The notes: a model not told the origin generated them from the letters alone. A DNA stretch of 49,242 bases from Oceanospirillales bacterium (GCA_003233115.1 QIKV01000108.1:1-49242); one strand, 5' to 3'; positions 35,277 through 44,874 are shown, counted from the stretch's first letter. Translations and numbers: made by a program.

Positions 35277-36142
35277 CAAATAGCGGGCCAGGACAAGGCC
35301 GAAGTCAGTTGTCTGAAGCTTTCTTCCAGACTGCTGCCTGCAGTATTTATGACCGCATGTGCCTGCGCATAGAACGGTTCGCGGGCCTCAAGAATACGGC
35401 GCAGGTCGGCCATCGCGTCATCATTGTTCTCAATCGGCCGCAGGTCGCCCTGGTCGATGACACGCTGCATGTGCTCCTCGGGCAGGGCTTTGATCCAAAC
35501 CACCTGGCAGGTGGTTAGCAAGACATTGAACACACTGCTTTCAGTGACGATGCTGCCACCGGTCTCGATAACACATTTTTCCAGGCGCGCCAGCACCTCG
35601 AACAGGGCTTTCTCCTCCAGGCGGCCATAACCATCCTGGCCTGACAGGGAAAGGATTTCTGCTACCGGCATGCCGGCCAGCCGCTCAATTTCGGTGACCA
35701 GTTGTATAAAAGGCACATCCAGGTGTTCAGCCAGGCGGCTGCCGAGGCTGGTCTTGCCGGCCCCGCGCATACCGACCAGCGCGATGCGTTTGCACTCCTG
35801 TGAGGCAGAAAAATTCTGATAAAGCAACTGCAGCGCACGGTGCTGATCATCGCTGTCCAGGCCCTGCACAAATTCATTGATCAGGACTTGTTCGGCGGTG
35901 ATCTCATTGCCGGCTTGCAGCAGGTCGACAATATCTGTCCTCAAGGCCATCGCCACCCGCTGCAGCAGGCCAATCGAGATATTGCCCTTGCCCTGTTCAA
36001 GCTGGGCCAGGTAACGTTCTGAAACCGCTGAGTCAGCCGCCAGCATCTTGCGTGTCATGCCGCGACCGGCACGCAGCACCCTCACCTTGCGGCCAAGCGG
36101 TTCGAGCAAATTATCAGAGGTATCCAGGGCTGTTTCGGTCAT
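35276..36142 (-). CDS. bzdR: BzdR/BoxR-type regulator (XRE + shikimate-kinase-like)
   Basis: A 288-residue regulator made of an XRE helix-turn-helix (about residues 15-75, MTRKMLAADSAVSERYLAQLEQG) and a C-terminal domain like shikimate kinase with Walker A GMRGAGKTSLG near residue 124 and RPIENNDD further on. This is the plan of BzdR from Azoarcus, which represses anaerobic benzoate genes and is released by benzoyl-CoA bound to the C-terminal domain; BoxR of the aerobic box pathway is similar. It lies 18 nt after had in the same operon. By context it should control the kor/had and oah/bcr divergon. Confidence 0.92.
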   Translation of the reverse strand: MTETALDTSDNLLEPLGRKVRVLRAGRGMTRKMLAADSAVSERYLAQLEQGKGNISIGLLQRVAMALRTDIVDLLQAGNEITAEQVLINEFVQGLDSDDQHRALQLLYQNFSASQECKRIALVGMRGAGKTSLGSRLAEHLDVPFIQLVTEIERLAGMPVAEILSLSGQDGYGRLEEKALFEVLARLEKCVIETGGSIVTESSVFNVLLTTCQVVWIKALPEEHMQRVIDQGDLRPIENNDDAMADLRRILEAREPFYAQAHAVINTAGSSLEESFRQLTSALSWPAI

Positions 36143-36160
36143 ATCATATCCAACGGGCTG

Positions 36161-37228
36161 TTAGGGAACGAGGACTGGCCGCTGGGTAATTTCACCGGCA
36201 TGCGCCGCTGTGAATACTTCGTTGATCTGTGACAATGGGTATTGCCGGATAAACACGCCCATCGATACTTTTCCATCCAGCACGAGGTCCAGTGCCGGCG
36301 GATAATATTCGGGCAAACAGCCCCAGTTTCCGACTGCTGTTGCATGGAAGGCCATCAGGTTGGACAGGCGCACCTCCACCTTGTCCATCGTGAACCCGAC
36401 CACGGCCAGCCTGGCCCCGAAGGTCAGCAGGCCATAGGCCGTCAGTTGGCCCGGAGCGCTGCCGGAACATTCAAAAATCTTCCATTCTGTCTGCCGCAGG
36501 CCATTTTCCCTGGCGAATGCCTTAACCGCCTTTTTCAGGTCACGACCACTGATATCACGTGAATTCAGAATCAGGTCAGCGCCGTATTCCTGCAGCCTGT
36601 CGAGCTTATCTTGTGCAATATCGATCGCAACTACTTTCGCACCCATGGCACTGGCAATTTGCACGGCGTAGCCACCGACCCCGCCGACTCCAACGACGAT
36701 GGCCAGGTCGCCTGCCTGAATGCCAAGCTGGGCTGCTGACTGGTATGGCGTGGTCACCGCATCGGCAATGACCGACAGATCCGCGAGCACCAGCCCGGTC
36801 GCAGCCAAACGCTGCTCATCAACGCGGCAAAGCCCGTGGGCCGGAACCACGATGTGGCTGGCGAAGCCGCCATGCATATCATTTCCCGGCATCAATTGCC
36901 GCGCACAGATATTTCCCATGCCACGCTTGCACACATCACACTCACCGCAGGGCATGACTGCGGGAATGATCACCGCCGCGTCCTGCCATTGTTCAGCACC
37001 CTCACCCGCCGCAATCACCCGGCCACTGATTTCATGGCCCAGCGTCAGCGGCAACGGATGGCGGGTGCGTACGCCATCATAATAAAAGCCCAGGTCCGTA
37101 TGGCAAACACCACAGCCGGCAACTTCCACCAGTACCTCGCCCACGCCCGGGTCATCAATAGTGGCTTCCGTTTCTACCAGCGGTTCATTCGCTGCACGCA
37201 TCTCCCAGCGCGTAATTGTATGACTCAT
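36161..37228 (-). CDS. had: 6-Hydroxycyclohex-1-ene-1-carbonyl-CoA dehydrogenase
   Basis: A 355-residue zinc alcohol dehydrogenase. The catalytic-zinc region is [17 protein letters not shown] follows, the four structural-zinc cysteines are in [16 protein letters not shown], and the NAD site is [13 protein letters not shown] (about residue 175). In Thauera-type pathways Had oxidises 6-hydroxycyclohex-1-ene-1-carbonyl-CoA, the product of Dch, to the 6-oxo compound used by Oah. Oah and Dch are encoded on the other side of the divergon, which supports the assignment over a generic alcohol dehydrogenase. It starts 3 nt after the stop of the ferritin-like gene. Confidence 0.92.
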   Translation of the reverse strand: MSHTITRWEMRAANEPLVETEATIDDPGVGEVLVEVAGCGVCHTDLGFYYDGVRTRHPLPLTLGHEISGRVIAAGEGAEQWQDAAVIIPAVMPCGECDVCKRGMGNICARQLMPGNDMHGGFASHIVVPAHGLCRVDEQRLAATGLVLADLSVIADAVTTPYQSAAQLGIQAGDLAIVVGVGGVGGYAVQIASAMGAKVVAIDIAQDKLDRLQEYGADLILNSRDISGRDLKKAVKAFARENGLRQTEWKIFECSGSAPGQLTAYGLLTFGARLAVVGFTMDKVEVRLSNLMAFHATAVGNWGCLPEYYPPALDLVLDGKVSMGVFIRQYPLSQINEVFTAAHAGEITQRPVLVP

Positions 37229-37231
37229 GAT

Positions 37232-37771
37232 TTACTCCAAAATTATCGGCGGGTCCAGGTCATCATCCCAATCGTCTTCCGGCTTGGGAAAGCGCTCCTG
37301 CCACTGTTCCAGTAGTGCGACGTGCTCTTCTTCCTCGGCGACCAGTTCGCGGGCCATTTTCTCAACCGCTTTGTCGGTTGCATTGCTGGCCACGTGTTTG
37401 AAAAAGGCAACGGCCCGTTGCTCACCACGCTTGGCCAGTTCAATGGCATGCCAGGGTTGCATCAGGTAATGGGCATCTTCCAGCGACCCGCCTTCCGGCG
37501 ACTCACCTTCATCAATCCAGTCAAACTCCCAGGCAAGTAAATCCGGCAACTCCTTTCCCGCTGCCGCCCGGTTGACGTTTTCCACATGCTTGCCTTCTAT
37601 TTCGGCGAGCTTGTAAAAAAGGTCGGCTACCTCGTGATTGTTGTGGACTTCCATCTGGTCCGCCAGTTCGTTAAACCGTTCAACCGCCTCTTCCTCCATG
37701 GCCAGCGAGTAGGCCAGCAGTTCTTCGGTTGTGCCGATTATTTGCTTTTGATCATTCGTATTGTCGGTCAT
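37232..37771 (-). CDS. Ferritin-like/rubrerythrin-type protein
   Basis: A 179-residue acidic, helical protein. Two helix pairs carry the di-iron pattern of the ferritin-like superfamily: Glu in AMEEEAVERF and ExxH in AEIEGKH, then Glu in LAKRGEQRAVAFF and ExxH in VAEEEEHVAL. There is no C-terminal rubredoxin domain. The family includes peroxide-reducing rubrerythrins. Its overlap with korB (4 nt) and 3-nt spacing to had make it part of the benzoyl-CoA operon; protection of the oxygen-sensitive Kor and Bcr clusters is the likely role, by inference. Confidence 0.8.
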   Translation of the reverse strand: MTDNTNDQKQIIGTTEELLAYSLAMEEEAVERFNELADQMEVHNNHEVADLFYKLAEIEGKHVENVNRAAAGKELPDLLAWEFDWIDEGESPEGGSLEDAHYLMQPWHAIELAKRGEQRAVAFFKHVASNATDKAVEKMARELVAEEEEHVALLEQWQERFPKPEDDWDDDLDPPIILE

Positions 37772-38607
37772 AGCCGGAACTCCTCATCTAACTCTGCAAT
37801 AGTGTCGATACTGGATTCAAGCGAGGGCTGATACGGTGCCCGGTTGCCCTTGAAAAGTACACCGGTATACAGGCCCTTGTCAGTTAACAGACGCCGTGCC
37901 GCACGGGCCGGGTCCGAAGTAGCCTCAACCGGAGCGGGCTGCACCAGTTTCTTCCAGTCCCTCTGTTCCGGCCGGAACGTCACGCAGGGACTGAGCACCT
38001 GTACCAGCGAAAAACCGGGGTGCCTGATCGCTTCCACGATGGTTCTGGCTGTACCGTTCTGGTCTGAGCTCGAACAACGGGCAATGAAATTAGCCCCCGA
38101 TGCCAGCGCGATAACCAGTGGCTGGAACGGGTTGATACCGGTACCACTGGGTGTCAGCTTGCCCCGCTCCCAGTTGGGCTCGGTGGTCGGTGATGCCTGG
38201 CCCTTGGTCATGCCATACACCTGGTTGTCCATGACAATATAAGTCATATCCGGATTACGCCGGCAGGTATGCAAAAAGTGGTTGCCACCAATAGAAAACC
38301 CATCACCGTCACCACCGGCGGCTATGACCGTCAAGTCCGGCCGCGCCACCTTGAGGCCCGTGGCCAAAGCCAGTGCACGCCCATGAACACCGTGGAATCC
38401 GTAAGTACTCAGGTAAGTCGGCATTCTGGATGAACAGCCGATACCCGAAATAATGGCGACATTCTCAGGGGCGATGCGCAAACCCGAAAGTGCCTTGGTC
38501 AATGAACCAAGCACGGCGAAGTCGCCACAGCCGGGACACCAGACCGGCTTGACACCTGACTTGTATTCACGCGGCTCAAGACGTGCGCATGCGGTGCTAT
38601 CTGTCAT
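37768..38607 (-). CDS. korB: 2-Oxoacid:ferredoxin oxidoreductase, beta subunit
   Basis: A 279-residue TPP-binding subunit. Motifs: VWCPGCGDFAVL near residue 22 (typical start), ISGIGCSSRMPTYL, the TPP/Mg segment GGDGDGFSIGGNH followed by VMDNQVYGMTKGQASPT. Together with KorA it oxidises a 2-oxoacid, most likely 2-oxoglutarate, and reduces ferredoxin. In Thauera the korAB genes lie in the benzoyl-CoA cluster and supply low-potential electrons for benzoyl-CoA reductase. It overlaps korA by 4 nt upstream and the ferritin-like gene by 4 nt downstream. Confidence 0.93.
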   Translation of the reverse strand: MTDSTACARLEPREYKSGVKPVWCPGCGDFAVLGSLTKALSGLRIAPENVAIISGIGCSSRMPTYLSTYGFHGVHGRALALATGLKVARPDLTVIAAGGDGDGFSIGGNHFLHTCRRNPDMTYIVMDNQVYGMTKGQASPTTEPNWERGKLTPSGTGINPFQPLVIALASGANFIARCSSSDQNGTARTIVEAIRHPGFSLVQVLSPCVTFRPEQRDWKKLVQPAPVEATSDPARAARRLLTDKGLYTGVLFKGNRAPYQPSLESSIDTIAELDEEFRL

Positions 38608-40334
38608 GATTCATTCTCCCGGCACCAATCTGCCAACTGCTCAATAATTTCAGCCGGCTTGAATGCCAGCGGACCAGGCCGGTTGAATAATTTGACCTCA
38701 CCCGGCAAATCGTAGGCGGCCCTCAAATAGCGGTAAAATTGTTTTGAGTGGCTTTGCTCGACAATCAGGATCCGCTTGATACCTGCGAGCACTGCATTCA
38801 TATGCTCTGGCCGCTCCGGTGCCAGCAGGCGTAGCGCCAGCATTTTTATATCCGTGCCACTCGCACGCAAACGCGCCAGCGCCTCCCTGACCGGCCCACA
38901 GGCTGATCCCCAGGTGATGACCATCGTGTCACCCGTACCATCAACATCAGCCCAGTGCTCACCGTAGTTGAAGCTGTGTATCTTGTTACTGCGTTTATCG
39001 AGCTGCGCCAGGTGATCATCATATAAACTTGAAGGTGCGCCGGTTTCGGTGTGTTCGAGACCATCAGCGGTGTACTGCCCGCCGGGCTGCCCGGGTATGG
39101 ACATGGGCGATACACCTGATGCTCCGATGGCATAACGCTGATACGGCCCGGTGGCCAATTCCGGTACCACCCGCCTGGCGATGAAGGCAACGTCTGCGGG
39201 CTTGTTCACAATGGCCCGCGTCTGGCCCAGGGACTGGTCCGACAACACGATGGCTGGCGCCTGCATGGCTTCGGCGAGGTGGACGGCCCATTGGGTTGTA
39301 AATATGCAATCCGTTAGCGAGGTGGGTGCCAGCACCAGGTGCGGCGCGTCACCATGCAGGCCATTGAGCGCGATATTCAAATCAGTCTGCTCGTTCTTGG
39401 TTGCGATTCCGGTAGACGGACCGCAGCGCATGACATCCAGTACCACGACCGGCACTTCCGAACAAACGGACAGCCCGATTGATTCGGTCATCAATGCCAG
39501 GCCCGGGCCCGATGTTGCTGTCAGCGCAGGCAGGCCGCCATAAGAAGCGCCAATGATCTGGTTAATTGAGGCCAGTTCGTCTTCGGCCTGCACCAGCACA
39601 CCACCCAGCTTCGGCAGGCTGGATGCCAGCCATTCCAGAACTTCAGTCGCAGGCGTAATCGGGTATGCCGCTACAAAGCGTACGCCGCCACGCACCGCCC
39701 CAAGACCTGCAGCCTCATTTCCGGTGATGCTCCAACGCTCCCCATCAGGTACGGTAACGATTGGCGGTCCGGCAAACGTGGGTAACTCATCGGCGGCAGC
39801 AAAGCCGTCCTTTACGCAGGCCCGACTGGCTTCCAGCGCATCCGGCCCCTTGGATTTCAATACTTTTTCAAGGATTTCACTGATCGAAGCTTCAGGCAGG
39901 CCAATCACCCGCGCCAGCACACCCAGTGCAATCATATTCGGCCGGCCACCTTTGACCGCCCTGGCCATCTTCTTCATTGGCAGGTCGATCTCCCGAGCCG
40001 GTGTTTGCGGCAATGAGACGTTGCGCCTGCCACCCGCCATGTCACAAATAATGATACTGTCATCATGCAGCGGTATTTCAGCGACAAACCTTCCCATGCT
40101 ACCCGGGTCAAGCGCCAGCACCAGGTCAAAACGGTCATCATGCGATTCCAGTGGTTCATTGGACACACGGATCAATGCAGCCGCCTCGCCACCACGAATC
40201 TGCGGCCCGGCGGAGCGCGTCATAATCCCGTACCAGCCAGCCTTGCCAGCGGCCTCCAGCAACATGCTACCGGTGGTCATGACACCCGACCCGCCACTGC
40301 CACTTAGTGCGATGGACAAACTCTGACGATTCAT
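38604..40334 (-). CDS. korA: 2-Oxoacid:ferredoxin oxidoreductase, gamma-alpha fusion
   Basis: A 576-residue fusion of gamma and alpha subunits. The gamma domain (about 1-180) starts with SGSGGSGVMTTGSML and has RSAGPQIRGGEAAALIR. The alpha domain follows with GVRFVAAYPITPATEVLEWL, AEDELASINQIIGASYGG and TSGPGLALMTESIGL. This gamma-alpha order is normal for KorA of aromatic degraders. It pairs with KorB. CAGGAG precedes the ATG. It leads the leftward operon (korA, korB, ferritin-like, had, bzdR) and faces the oah-bcr operon across a 151-nt spacer. Confidence 0.93.
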   Translation of the reverse strand: MNRQSLSIALSGSGGSGVMTTGSMLLEAAGKAGWYGIMTRSAGPQIRGGEAAALIRVSNEPLESHDDRFDLVLALDPGSMGRFVAEIPLHDDSIIICDMAGGRRNVSLPQTPAREIDLPMKKMARAVKGGRPNMIALGVLARVIGLPEASISEILEKVLKSKGPDALEASRACVKDGFAAADELPTFAGPPIVTVPDGERWSITGNEAAGLGAVRGGVRFVAAYPITPATEVLEWLASSLPKLGGVLVQAEDELASINQIIGASYGGLPALTATSGPGLALMTESIGLSVCSEVPVVVLDVMRCGPSTGIATKNEQTDLNIALNGLHGDAPHLVLAPTSLTDCIFTTQWAVHLAEAMQAPAIVLSDQSLGQTRAIVNKPADVAFIARRVVPELATGPYQRYAIGASGVSPMSIPGQPGGQYTADGLEHTETGAPSSLYDDHLAQLDKRSNKIHSFNYGEHWADVDGTGDTMVITWGSACGPVREALARLRASGTDIKMLALRLLAPERPEHMNAVLAGIKRILIVEQSHSKQFYRYLRAAYDLPGEVKLFNRPGPLAFKPAEIIEQLADWCRENES

Positions 40335-40485
40335 TTCTCTACTCCTGGACGATGGCTTGAATGAATATGAAATATAATACCACTTTTAGACCATAAAACA
40401 CTAGTTATTTATAATAAAGAGCAGTATAATACATTTAACTTGATATTCCATGAATTGATGAACGCACCACAGGATACCCAAAGAC
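40335..40485. promoter_or_regulatory. Divergent promoter region of the benzoyl-CoA module
   Basis: AT-rich spacer between korA (minus) and oah (plus). A plus-strand -10 box TATAAT (40425-40430) and a minus-strand TATTAT (40378-40373) are visible, each with only weak -35 boxes, which suits regulated promoters. TATAATAC occurs twice (40373-40380 and 40425-40432), each followed by a TTTA after 2-4 nt. No -24/-12 promoter is found. The TGCA repeats that form the Azoarcus BzdR operator are absent, so if BzdR acts here its site differs. Confidence 0.5.
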
Positions 40486-41613
40486 ATGTCTACAACTGCT
40501 GAGATTTCCTCGCAAACAGCACCCGGATACCTGATTGACCACAACCTGGTGGATGCACCCCTGGATGCCGGAGTGTTGTATGAGAAGCGCCCGGCAAGGA
40601 CACTGAACGGTGAAGAAATTCCCGGGTTGTTCAATGCCTGGATCACGCTGAACAACCCCTCCCAGTTCAATTCCTATACCACTGAAATGGTCAAGAGCGT
40701 CATCCTGGCTTTCAGGGCGGCGTCAAATGCGCGCGACGTGGTTTGTGTTGTGTTCACCGCATCCGGCGACCGCGCCTTCTGCACCGGCGGGAATACCAAA
40801 GAGTATGCTGAATACTATGCCGGAAACCCGCAGGAATACCGCCAGTACATGCGTTTGTTCAACGACATGGTCAGCGGTATTCTGAGCTGTGACAAACCCG
40901 TCATTTGCAGGGTCAACGGCATGCGTATCGGCGGCGGCCAGGAAATCGGCATGGCCTGTGACTTTACCATCGCCCAGGATCTGGCTAACTTCGGCCAGGC
41001 GGGTCCCAAGCACGGGTCAGCCGCGATCGGCGGGTCTACTGATTTCCTGCCGGTCATGATCGGGGCCAGCCAGGCCATGGTCTCCGGCACCCTGTGTGAG
41101 CCCTTCTCGGCGCACAAAGCCTACCGCCTGGGAATTGCTTCGGACCTGGTACCGGCACTTAAAGTAGATGGTGAATTCATTGCCAACCCAATGGTCATCA
41201 CTGATCAGTTCCTGGATGAATACGGCCGTATCGTACATGGAGAATTCAAGACCGGCGATGAATTCAAAGCCGGCAAGGCACTGCTGAAGAGCGGTGAAGT
41301 TGATCTCAGCCTGCTCGATGAAGCGGTCGAAACTATGTGTGGCAAGTTGCTGCAAACCTTCCCCGACTGCATGACCAAAAGCCTGGAGGAATTGCGTAAG
41401 CCCAAGCTGGAAGCCTGGAACCGCAACCACGAAGATTCACGCGCATGGCTGGCCCTGAACATGATGACCGAGGCGCGCACCGGCTTCCGCGCATTTAATG
41501 AAGGCACGCGAGAAACAGGCCGGGAGGTTGATTTCGTCGCCTTACGCCAGGCCCTCGCCAAAGGTACGCCATGGACACCAGAACTCACCGAAAGTCTGAT
41601 GCCGGGTAAATAG
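40486..41613 (+). CDS. oah: 6-Oxocyclohex-1-ene-1-carbonyl-CoA hydrolase
   Basis: A 375-residue crotonase-fold enzyme that adds water and opens the ring to give 3-hydroxypimelyl-CoA, the step that commits the aromatic carbon to beta-oxidation. It is longer than normal crotonases, as in the Oah/BamA family. Visible are ASGDRAFCTGGNTKEYAEYY (oxyanion-hole region near residue 95), CRVNGMRIGGGQEIGMACDFTIA and GQAGPKHGSAAIGGSTDFLP. First gene of the rightward operon; AGGA lies 12 nt before the ATG and dch starts 2 nt after the stop. Confidence 0.95.
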   Translation: MSTTAEISSQTAPGYLIDHNLVDAPLDAGVLYEKRPARTLNGEEIPGLFNAWITLNNPSQFNSYTTEMVKSVILAFRAASNARDVVCVVFTASGDRAFCTGGNTKEYAEYYAGNPQEYRQYMRLFNDMVSGILSCDKPVICRVNGMRIGGGQEIGMACDFTIAQDLANFGQAGPKHGSAAIGGSTDFLPVMIGASQAMVSGTLCEPFSAHKAYRLGIASDLVPALKVDGEFIANPMVITDQFLDEYGRIVHGEFKTGDEFKAGKALLKSGEVDLSLLDEAVETMCGKLLQTFPDCMTKSLEELRKPKLEAWNRNHEDSRAWLALNMMTEARTGFRAFNEGTRETGREVDFVALRQALAKGTPWTPELTESLMPGK

Positions 41614-41615
41614 AG

Positions 41616-42407
41616 GTGAGTTCGGAAACACTCACCCTGGTTGAAACGCCGCTTAAAGTCTGGCTGGAGCACGATGGCAGCCTGCTGCGCCTGCGTCTGG
41701 CTAAACCCAAAGCTAACCTGATTGACGCAACCATGATTGCAGCACTTGACAGCGCATTTTCTGAACATTTGTCCAGCCCGGATCTGAATGGCGTGATATT
41801 GGATGCCGAGGGTCCGCATTTTAGTTTCGGTGCCAGTATCGAGGAGCACCTGCCGGAACAATGTGCAGACATGCTCGCCAGTCTGCACAAGCTGATTATC
41901 AAAATGCTGGACAGCCCGGTGCCGATCCTGGCGGCAGTTCAGGGCCAGTGCCTCGGCGGTGGGTTGGAAGTTGTGTGTGGCGCCAGCCAGGTTTTTGCCA
42001 GTCACAATGCGGAATTTGGTCAACCTGAAATCAAGCTGGCGGTGTTTGCACCGGCTGCCTCCTGCCTGTTGCCAGAGCGTATCGGACAGGCTAATGCCGA
42101 GGATATGCTGTTTTCCGGGCGCAGCATCGATTCATCCGAAGCAATCTGTATGGGCCTGGTCCAGGATGTCAGTGATAACCCGCAGCAGGCGGCCGTTGAC
42201 TGGTTTGAGCGGCATCTGGAACCGCTTAGTGCCAGCTCTTTGCACTTCGCCGTGCAAGCCGCACGAGCGCAATACCTGAACCGCATCAAGGAAAAAATCG
42301 CACAGGTAGAAAAACTATATATCAATGAACTGATGAAAACCCACGACGCGTTGGAAGGACTGACTGCATTTGTGGAGAAACGTAAAGCACACTGGGAGAA
42401 CGAATAA
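41616..42407 (+). CDS. dch: Cyclohexa-1,5-diene-1-carbonyl-CoA hydratase
   Basis: A 263-residue crotonase-family enzyme hydrating the dienoyl-CoA made by benzoyl-CoA reductase to 6-hydroxycyclohex-1-ene-1-carbonyl-CoA. Motifs: GPHFSFGASIEEH (oxyanion hole, about residue 68) and VQGQCLGGGLEVVCGASQVFA (about 110). It begins with GTG at 41616, 2 nt after the oah stop, with AGAGG overlapping the junction; translational coupling is likely. The position between oah and bcrC matches Thauera and Azoarcus clusters. Confidence 0.92.
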   Translation: MSSETLTLVETPLKVWLEHDGSLLRLRLAKPKANLIDATMIAALDSAFSEHLSSPDLNGVILDAEGPHFSFGASIEEHLPEQCADMLASLHKLIIKMLDSPVPILAAVQGQCLGGGLEVVCGASQVFASHNAEFGQPEIKLAVFAPAASCLLPERIGQANAEDMLFSGRSIDSSEAICMGLVQDVSDNPQQAAVDWFERHLEPLSASSLHFAVQAARAQYLNRIKEKIAQVEKLYINELMKTHDALEGLTAFVEKRKAHWENE

Positions 42408-42410
42408 ATC

Positions 42411-43571
42411 ATGTCCACCGCTGAAATTATTGCACGCTGCAAAACCCTTTACGATGACCTGGATTTCACCAGCGCACGTGAATGGAAAGAGGCCGACCCC
42501 AAACGTAAAGTCATCGGTTATATGCCAGTCTATGTACCACGGGAAATCATCCACGCAGCCGGGATGCTGCCACTGGGGATACTTGGCGGCGGCGACCAGA
42601 TGGAAGTCATTCACGGTGATGCTTACTACCAGAGCTATATTTGCCGCATCCCGCGTTCGACCATCGAACTCGGTCTGACCAAAAAACTGGATTTCGTCGA
42701 CGGTATGCTGTTTCCCAGCATCTGTGATGTGATCCGCAACCTGTCCGGCATGTGGCAACTGATGTTTCCCGATACCTATGTACGCTACTTCGACGTGCCG
42801 CAAAACTATGACGACACCATTGGCGGCGAGTATTACATTGAAGAACTCAAAGAGCTCAAGGCAGGCCTTGAGAAACTTGGCGACATCACCATTACCGATG
42901 CGGCACTGCGTAAATCCACTGAGCTCTATAACGAAAACCGCCGACTGATCAATGAAGTTTATGACTTCCGGGCCAAACAGCCCTCCAAGGCGCCTTCAGT
43001 TGAAGTTTACCTGCTGATGCGTGCAGGTATGGTTCTGCCGGTCGAAGAACATAATCAGATCCTAACTGAATATCTTGAGGCGGCTGTCATGGAAGACCGG
43101 CCGCTGAGAGATAACTGCCGCATCGTTATCAATGGTGCATTCTGCGAACAACCACCACTGAACCTGATCCGTTCGATCGAGATGGCTGGCTGCTACATCG
43201 TTGACGATGACTACATGCTGATCAACCGCTGGCTGCTGGATGAGGTTCCGCTACAGGGCGACCCGATCGCAAATCTGTCGGCTGCTTTCCTGCATGCATC
43301 CGCAGATACCGCAGCCAAGTACTGCGACCGGGCAGAAGATGTGGGCCAATACCTGCTTTCAACTGTGAAAAAGACTGGCGCCGAAGGTGTGATTTTTACT
43401 GCACCCAGCTTCTGTGACCCGGCCTTGCTGGAACGCCCAATGCTGCAAGACCGCATGGATGAGCACCAGGTTCCTCATATCTCTTTCAAATACGCAGAAA
43501 ACTCCGGCCAGATGCAACCCATTCGTGAGCAGGCCGGGACTTTTGCTGACTCAATCAAACTCTGGAGTTAA
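42411..43571 (+). CDS. bcrC: Benzoyl-CoA reductase subunit gamma
   Basis: A 386-residue subunit of ATP-dependent class I benzoyl-CoA reductase, in the 2-hydroxyglutaryl-CoA dehydratase component D family. Visible are GYMPVYVPREIIHAAGMLPLG near residue 38, a cluster-ligand cysteine region IPRSTIELGL preceded by YICR, and SICDVIRNLSG. With BcrB it forms the substrate-reducing half holding a [4Fe-4S] cluster, where benzoyl-CoA is reduced to the cyclic diene. Spacing to dch is 3 nt and to bcrB 2 nt. The order C-B-A-D is the Thauera type. Confidence 0.94.
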   Translation: MSTAEIIARCKTLYDDLDFTSAREWKEADPKRKVIGYMPVYVPREIIHAAGMLPLGILGGGDQMEVIHGDAYYQSYICRIPRSTIELGLTKKLDFVDGMLFPSICDVIRNLSGMWQLMFPDTYVRYFDVPQNYDDTIGGEYYIEELKELKAGLEKLGDITITDAALRKSTELYNENRRLINEVYDFRAKQPSKAPSVEVYLLMRAGMVLPVEEHNQILTEYLEAAVMEDRPLRDNCRIVINGAFCEQPPLNLIRSIEMAGCYIVDDDYMLINRWLLDEVPLQGDPIANLSAAFLHASADTAAKYCDRAEDVGQYLLSTVKKTGAEGVIFTAPSFCDPALLERPMLQDRMDEHQVPHISFKYAENSGQMQPIREQAGTFADSIKLWS

Positions 43572-43573
43572 TC

Positions 43574-44852
43574 ATGGCCGTTCCTTCACAAACAGAAGTA
43601 ATCAAAGACTCATCCATGCTGCTGCAGAAATCGATGATCGCGGAGAACTATGATGCCCTGACCAGTACCGCGGAGACCGGCAAGAAAATTTCCTCGACTT
43701 TCGTGCCGGGCAACCTGAATGAACTGATCATGTGTTTTGACATGCTCAATAACCTGCCCGAGATCAATGCCATCAACAACGGCATGCGCAAAAAGAGCGG
43801 CAGAAAAACAGGGGCACTCAGAAGATGTCTGCACCTATGTGAAGGCAGATATCGGTTCGATGTCCAAGGGCAATATTGCACCGAACGGCAAACCCATGCC
43901 GGCACCAGACCTGTTGCTGTTGTCATACACAGGCTGTTTCACTTTCATGAAGTGGTTCGAGTTGCTGCGCCATGAATACGGCTGCGAAACCGCCATGCTG
44001 CATGTTCCCTATGAGGGCGACGGCATCGTCACACAAAATATGCGCGACTACGTGGTCAAGCAACTCAAGCAAACCATAATACCGGCGCTGGAAAGAGTCA
44101 GTGGCGTGAAGTTCGATATTGACCGCCTGCGTGAGAACCTGCGTCATTCAGCCAAAGCTGAAGATGATTTTGTGTGGGTGCTCGAAAGTGCCAAAAACAA
44201 GCCTTCGCCGATTGACGCCTACTTCGGCGGCGTATATTACATCGGCCCGATATTTACGGCCTTCCGCGGCACCGACAAAGCGGTTAACTATTATAAGCTG
44301 CTGCGCAAGGAAATTGAGCAGCGTATTGCCGAGGGCAAAGGACCGATAACACCTGAGGGCGATATGAAGGACGAGCGCTATCGACTGGTCGTGGAAGGCC
44401 CGCCCAACTGGACCAACTTCCGTGAATTCTGGAAGATGTTCTACGAAGATGGCGCGGTCGTGGTTGCCAGCACCTATACCAAGGTCGGCGGGGTCTATGA
44501 CCTCGGCTTTCGCCATGATCCTGACAACCCGATCGAAACCCTCGCCGATTACTGCCTGGGCTGTTACACCAACCGCAACCTGTCCCAGCGTGTCGACATG
44601 CTGGAAAAATACGTCAATGAATACCAGGCAGATGGCTTACTGATCAACTCGATTAAAAGCTGTAACAGTTTCTCTGCCGGCCAGTTGCTGATGATGCAGG
44701 AAGTGGAAAAACGCACCGGCAAACCGGGTGCTTTCATTGAAACCGACCTGGTTGACCCGCGTTATTTCTCAGCAGCGAATGTCAAGAACAGGCTGGAAAG
44801 CTATTTCCAGATGATTGAACAACGGCGCCAGGGCGCGCGTTCTGCGGCATGA
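43574..44852 (+). CDS. bcrB: Benzoyl-CoA reductase subunit beta, frameshifted
   Basis: The beta subunit (about 430 residues when whole) forms the active-site half with BcrC. The first frame reads normally to NNGMRKKSG (about 76 residues); from 43797 the family sequence continues in another frame with AAEKQGHSEDVCTYVKADIG, LLLLSYTGCFTFMKWFELL, DYCLGCYTNRNLSQR and SCNSFSAGQL. Total length is 3n+1, and residues normally between KSG and the AAEKQG helix seem to be missing. AGCGGC at 43796-43801 sits at the join, so a deletion between short AGCGGC repeats (for example 20 nt) would explain frame and gap. It may be a broken gene or an assembly error; codon use stays intact after the join. Confidence 0.88.
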
Positions 44853-44874
44853 GCCCCAATAATAAGAGGAATAC

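Noticed and set aside
41205..42023. 272-codon minus-strand ORF
   Set aside because: It is antisense to oah and dch, which are clear enzymes; no ribosome site or family match is seen.
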